Source: Ferruginibacter yonginensis (GTDB lineage: Bacteria > Bacteroidota > Bacteroidia > Chitinophagales > Chitinophagaceae). From it: 64,000 nucleotides of DNA. Each line of letters begins with the position of its first letter. The first letter of the stretch is position 1. Location of the stretch: NCBI RefSeq assembly GCF_042651465.1, contig NZ_JBHSCZ010000003.1, positions 1-64,000 of the forward strand, in the 5' to 3' direction. Below the pieces are notes generated by a model. The model did no database searches, was not told the DNA's origin, and saw only the letters and a list, made by a program, of their open reading frames with translations. A program made the position numbers and the translations under genes. This document shows positions 59,937 through 64,000 of the stretch, one piece after another.

Positions 59937-62900
59937 TTATTTTTTTTGTTGCGTTGTCTCTGTGGGTTGTGTTGTAATGGTGGTGGGTTTTTCATTTACT
60001 TGTGGTACATTTTTAAACTGTTGTTCCATTTGTAACATACCCCTCAACAAATTCATATTTCTTTCTTCTTCGTAGCTAATGGCTGCTCTCTTTTCATCAG
60101 GTAATGCTTCGTAGTATGCAGCTTGTTGTTCCATATCTTTCTTTAAACTTGCTGTTACTTTTTTAATTAGGGCATCATCACCTGCTTTGTAAGCAGCAAT
60201 TAAAAACTGTAATGAAATTTGATTTTGTTGTTGGCTTCTGCTCACCATACCATAACTCATGTTACTTTCTAACATCATTTGGTCGCATTTGTTCAACATT
60301 TTTTTAGCTTCATCTTTTCTACCAGCATCAGCTAAACTACCAGCTGCTTGTGCATAAGCTAAACGTATTGAGTTTAAGTGCCTGCGGTTTTCTTCATCAA
60401 AATAAGTTCCATTTTTTTCAGCACCGCCAAAGGCAAATTTGGTCATCATTTTATCAGCCACCCAACTATTGTTTACATCATTACCGCTACCATTAGCATA
60501 AGGCACCAAGCGATAGGTTAAACCATCTAAACGTAAATAATTTTGGAAACCTAGCTCACCATACGGGTTGGTGAAATAAATTGGGCGGTTCCATTTATTG
60601 GCTGCAATGATGTTTAAAATAGCAGCATCGTTTTTGTATAACTGACGTTTAGGAATTTCAAAAGCTACTGCAGGTACTGCCACATCATTGGCATTTAATG
60701 TTCCATTTTTTCTTACCAAATTAGTATCTACCGGAATAAATACTTTGGTGGTAGGGAACACATTGTATTGCCCGTTGTATAGTTTTGATGGATCATCACT
60801 CCCTGCATAATCTTTCATCATTGTATATAAATCCATTGGTTTATTTGGGTCGATGCCGTTTTGTGGAGCATTTACCAATACATCTCTATTTGAACCTTCA
60901 ATTTGTGCTGTGGTCCAAATTACATCAATAGGGTCGCTTTGGTTTACTTTGTAGCGCATTTGGTTGATGTACCAATCTGTACCCAATAAGCTAGCGTTAA
61001 TTACCCTTACATCGTTACGAATACCTTGTACTTCTTGCGCATACCATAACGGGTAAGTATCGTTATCGCCAAATGAAAATAAAATAGCGTTTGGAGCACA
61101 ACTTTCGAGGTAATCAATCGCCAAATCACGGGCAATGGTTTTTTGACTTCTATCATGATCATCCCACTCTTGGTTAGCCATAATTACAGGTACAGCTAAT
61201 GTACACAATAGGGTAGCGGCAATAGCGGCGTTTCTACCATCTTTAATAGCACCCATTAATAATTCTCTTACATATAAAACGCCCAAGCCAATCCAGAAGG
61301 CGAATGCATAAAATGAACCTACATAAGCGTAATCCCTTTCACGTGGCTGGTTACCAGCTTGGTTTAAATACAAGCAAATGGCAAAACCGGTGAAGAAGAA
61401 TAAAAGCCCCACTACCAATGCATCTCTTTTATCTTTTTTAATTTGATAAATGAGGCCCATAATGCCTAAAATTAAAGGCAACATAAATAATTTGTTATTG
61501 GCCTTGTTGTACTTTACACTATCAGGCATTTTATCTTGATCGCCCAAACGAAGGTTGTCATAAAAGCCGATACCGGTTTTCCAGTTACCATCTCTTACAT
61601 TGCCCATCATCACCCCTTGAATATCGTTTTGCTTACCAGCAAAATTCCACATGAAGTAACGCCAGTACATCCAATTAATTTGGTAGTTCATGAAGAAACT
61701 AATGTTTTCACCCATGGTTGGTGGTCGTTCGTATTGACCTTGTTTATCTTTTCCAATACCTGCAAAATCAGCATAGTAATCAGCATGGCCTTGGTCGTTG
61801 CTTTGATCCCACATACGAGGGAAGAAGTGCATATCTTCAGGTGCATAAACATATTCTACTTTACGACCACTTTTTTCGTATTTACCGTTGCTCTTAATGT
61901 AAGTATCGGTAACTTTTGAATCTTGTACTTGGGCAGTAAAATCTTGTCCGTATAAAATTGGCCAATCGCCATATTGTTCACGGCTCACATAACCTACTAA
62001 GTTTACAGGGTTATCAACGTTGAACATGTCAACCGATGGGTCAGCACTGCTACGTACCATGGTAGTGAAGTAAGTAGAGTAACCTAATAACATAAAGGCA
62101 AAGCTCCACAAACCTAATTTTAAAAACTGCCAATTATTTTTAACAGCAATACGTAATCCAAAATAAATGAGTACGGCTACTAATACGAAGAAGAAAGCAA
62201 AGCCAGTGAAAAATGGTAAACCAAAATCATTTACAAAAAGGATATCCATATTACCAGCACCTTTAATGCTCCATTGAATAACCGCTTTTTGTACCAAACC
62301 TGTGATAATACAACCGATGATAAAAGCAAAAAAGGTTTTCCAAGCCGTTACTTCATACCTTCTATAAAAGTACATTACTACAATTGCAGGTATGGTAAGT
62401 AAGTTTAATAAATGCACCCCAATTGATAAGCCCATGAGGTAAAATATTAAAATAAGCCATCTATCAGCTTTGGTAAAGCGGCCTTTAACGCCAGCTTCTT
62501 GCTCTTCGGTAACGTTTTGATCCCACTTTACCATCGCCCAAAAAACCAAGGCTGTAAAGAAAGATGACAAAGCATATACTTCGCCTTCAACTGCTGAGTA
62601 CCAAAACGAATCTGAGAAGGTATAAGCTAACGCCCCTACAATACCAGCACCCATTATGGCTACAATTTTACCATTGTCTAATGGCTGACCATCTTTCAAT
62701 ATCAACTTTTTTGCAAAGTGGGTAATGCTCCAAAATAAAAATAAAATGGTAAATCCACTAGCCAATGCACTCATAAGGTTGATACCTGTTGCGGCATGGG
62801 CAGGGTCGAAGGGCGACATAAAAATTCTACCTATTAAAACAAACAAAGGAGCACCAGGCGGGTGAGGTATTTGTAATTTGTATGCACTTGAAGCAAATTC

Positions 62901-63008
62901 ACCGCAATCCCAAAGGCTTCCGGTAGCTTCCATAGTCATGATGTAAACAGAACAAGCAATAATGCAAATTAGCCACCCTGTAATGTTGTTGATGCGTTTA
63001 AAATTCAT
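59937..63008 (-). CDS. DUF2723 polytopic membrane protein
   Basis: 1023 aa. Starts 'ITGWLICIIACSVYIMTMEA' and continues with the DUF2723 signature 'SLWDCGEFASSAYKLQIPHP' then 'PGAPLFVLIGRIF'. About a dozen membrane segments lie in the first ~600 residues, followed by a soluble C-terminal part. The family is thought to be related to protein O-mannosyltransferase-type GT-C glycosyltransferases; the conserved acidic residue in 'WDCGEF' fits that. Substrate unknown, likely envelope glycosylation. It ends Thr/Gln/Lys-rich. Confidence 0.88.
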   Translation of the reverse strand: MNFKRINNITGWLICIIACSVYIMTMEATGSLWDCGEFASSAYKLQIPHPPGAPLFVLIGRIFMSPFDPAHAATGINLMSALASGFTILFLFWSITHFAKKLILKDGQPLDNGKIVAIMGAGIVGALAYTFSDSFWYSAVEGEVYALSSFFTALVFWAMVKWDQNVTEEQEAGVKGRFTKADRWLILIFYLMGLSIGVHLLNLLTIPAIVVMYFYRRYEVTAWKTFFAFIIGCIITGLVQKAVIQWSIKGAGNMDILFVNDFGLPFFTGFAFFFVLVAVLIYFGLRIAVKNNWQFLKLGLWSFAFMLLGYSTYFTTMVRSSADPSVDMFNVDNPVNLVGYVSREQYGDWPILYGQDFTAQVQDSKVTDTYIKSNGKYEKSGRKVEYVYAPEDMHFFPRMWDQSNDQGHADYYADFAGIGKDKQGQYERPPTMGENISFFMNYQINWMYWRYFMWNFAGKQNDIQGVMMGNVRDGNWKTGIGFYDNLRLGDQDKMPDSVKYNKANNKLFMLPLILGIMGLIYQIKKDKRDALVVGLLFFFTGFAICLYLNQAGNQPRERDYAYVGSFYAFAFWIGLGVLYVRELLMGAIKDGRNAAIAATLLCTLAVPVIMANQEWDDHDRSQKTIARDLAIDYLESCAPNAILFSFGDNDTYPLWYAQEVQGIRNDVRVINASLLGTDWYINQMRYKVNQSDPIDVIWTTAQIEGSNRDVLVNAPQNGIDPNKPMDLYTMMKDYAGSDDPSKLYNGQYNVFPTTKVFIPVDTNLVRKNGTLNANDVAVPAVAFEIPKRQLYKNDAAILNIIAANKWNRPIYFTNPYGELGFQNYLRLDGLTYRLVPYANGSGNDVNNSWVADKMMTKFAFGGAEKNGTYFDEENRRHLNSIRLAYAQAAGSLADAGRKDEAKKMLNKCDQMMLESNMSYGMVSRSQQQNQISLQFLIAAYKAGDDALIKKVTASLKKDMEQQAAYYEALPDEKRAAISYEEERNMNLLRGMLQMEQQFKNVPQVNEKPTTITTQPTETTQQKK

Positions 63009-63033
63009 GTTTTAATAGTTAGTTATAAGGTCG

Positions 63034-63041
63034 CAAATATA
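63034..63041 (-). promoter_or_regulatory. DUF2723 gene promoter -7 box
   Basis: On the minus strand TATATTTG followed by CGACC matches TAnnTTTG, about 25 nt before the ATG. The -33 box is unclear. Confidence 0.5.
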
Positions 63042-63171
63042 AGTATGTTTACTGTTGAGCGGTAAATGGGAAGGTTTTTTTGCAAAATTTTTTATTGAAT
63101 ACAGTACTGCTCATTTTTGAATAGCACATTCCATTTTATTATTTTTTGCAATGGCTTGATGAACAGCACAG

Positions 63172-63179
63172 TATATTTG
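63172..63179 (+). promoter_or_regulatory. EamA transporter gene promoter -7 box
   Basis: TATATTTG matches TAnnTTTG, 12 nt before the ATG; TTTG lies at 63145-63148, a rather long spacing of 23 nt. Confidence 0.5.
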
Positions 63180-63191
63180 TAACTTTTTAGC

Positions 63192-64000
63192 ATGAAAAAG
63201 GCTTTTATACAACTTCATATTGCTGTTTTTTTAGCAGGATTTACAGCCGTTTTAGGGAGGTTAATTCAGTTAAACGAAGGGTTGTTGGTTTGGTACCGAC
63301 TGCTCATTACTGTATTGGTATTAGCAGGCATGTTGTATTACAAAAAAGAGTTTGTGGCTTTACCTACTAAAGCATTATTAAAAATGACAGGTGTGGGAGG
63401 CATTATTGCTTTTCATTGGGTAATGTTTTATGGGAGTGTAAAATATGGCAACATATCAGTTGCATTGGTTTGTTTATCAGCTGCTGGTTTTTTTTCGGCT
63501 TTGCTTGAACCATTTATTTTACGCAAACCATTTGTGTGGCAGGAGTTGTTGTTGGGCTTACTGGCTATTATAGGCATTTACATTATTTTTGATTTTCACC
63601 CACAATTTGCACAGGGCATTGTGTATGGTATATTGGCTGCTATAGGCAGTGCTATTTTCCCCATTTTTAATAAGCAATTGGTTACGGTGTACAGTCCTCG
63701 TACGCTCACCTTTTATGAACTGTTGGGTGGTTTTGTGATTTTATCTGTTTTGTTACCTTTTTATTTACAAGTAACGGATGCGCCTTATTACATACCTACG
63801 ATAACCGATACCATATGGTTATTGGTGTTAGCAGTAATATGTACCGTATTGTGCTTTGATTTGCAGTTGAAAGCATTACAAAAAATATCGGCCTTTACTA
63901 TTAACTTAATGTACAACCTTGAGCCATTGTATGGTATTATACTGGCTTTTTTATTTTTTGGGGAAAGCAAAAATTTTCACGGCGCCTTTTACATAGGTGT
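63192..64000 (+). CDS. EamA/DMT family transporter (partial, runs off window)
   Basis: The frame from the ATG at 63192 stays open to the window end (269 codons). It starts MKKAFIQLHIAVFLAGFTAV and shows the DMT pattern of ~10 short membrane segments in two EamA halves, e.g. 'GGIIAFHWVMFYGSVKYGNI' and, in the second half, 'INLMYNLEPLYGIILAFLFF' followed by GE. Drug/metabolite exporters of this family vary in substrate, so none is proposed. The C-terminus lies beyond the window. Confidence 0.88.
   Translation, partial: MKKAFIQLHIAVFLAGFTAVLGRLIQLNEGLLVWYRLLITVLVLAGMLYYKKEFVALPTKALLKMTGVGGIIAFHWVMFYGSVKYGNISVALVCLSAAGFFSALLEPFILRKPFVWQELLLGLLAIIGIYIIFDFHPQFAQGIVYGILAAIGSAIFPIFNKQLVTVYSPRTLTFYELLGGFVILSVLLPFYLQVTDAPYYIPTITDTIWLLVLAVICTVLCFDLQLKALQKISAFTINLMYNLEPLYGIILAFLFFGESKNFHGAFYIG

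Noticed and set aside
61536..61919. 127-codon plus-strand frame inside the DUF2723 gene
   Set aside because: Antisense shadow of a conserved coding region with no start signal or family match.

Overview
This 64 kb window comes from an AT-rich chromosome of the phylum Bacteroidota, most likely a member of the Chitinophagaceae or a near relative. The assignment rests on adjacent SusC/SusD genes, a propeller-type membrane regulator, GIN-domain, DUF2723, DUF3667 and DUF6728-like proteins, and many promoters of the Bacteroidota form TTTG-N~19-TAnnTTTG. No phage, IS element or CRISPR array was seen. Nearly all of the window reads as core genome plus one glycan-utilisation locus.

Layout. Positions 1-540 hold degenerate ~210-bp tandem units that carry a 5S rRNA 3'-half-like sequence, an inserted GC-rich palindrome and a rho-independent terminator. 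A hairpin and a structured intergenic element follow (715-872). Next come a periplasmic-binding-protein-like gene and guaA on the minus strand, then a GIN-domain lipoprotein. From 4820 to 16593 runs one long S10-spc ribosomal protein operon (rpsJ to secY), followed by map. Here the cluster stops: infA, rpmJ, rpsM, rpsK, rpsD, rpoA and rplQ are not present. Then come a BaiN/HI0933-type flavoprotein, an LptF/LptG-type permease, a eukaryotic-type citrate synthase, tRNA-Ala(GGC), a DinB-like protein and a VF530-like protein.

The accessory region (22368-34785) is a polysaccharide utilisation locus. It contains a membrane-anchored propeller/Y_Y_Y/LuxR-HTH regulator divergent from susC, susD, a PKD-domain lipoprotein, a GH16 endoglucanase and a GH3 beta-glucosidase. 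The enzyme pair suggests a beta-1,3- or mixed-linkage glucan such as laminarin. Short direct repeats and a palindrome just upstream of the susC promoter are candidate regulator sites.

The rest is mixed housekeeping. It includes an amino acid permease, a LOG-family protein, guanine deaminase, exported MsrB, lpxB, envelope genes (L,D-transpeptidase, RlpA-like, OmpA-like), DUF3667, mazG and a very large sensor kinase. These are followed by a PolX-like protein whose polymerase catalytic residues look lost, a histone H1-like (AAPAKK)n protein, rpmA/rplU, an acyltransferase, priA, murB, a MoxR-like ATPase with a VWA partner, a DUF2723 membrane protein and the start of an EamA transporter that runs off the window.

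The observations most worth a second look are the 5S-tail tandem array with its inserted palindrome, the two copies of a structured intergenic element (787-872 and 52617-52693), the perfect 21-bp inverted repeat overlapping the S10 promoter, the PolX protein lacking catalytic aspartates, and the AAA+/VWA pair with deviant Walker motifs. No entirely new multi-gene system could be demonstrated from sequence alone.
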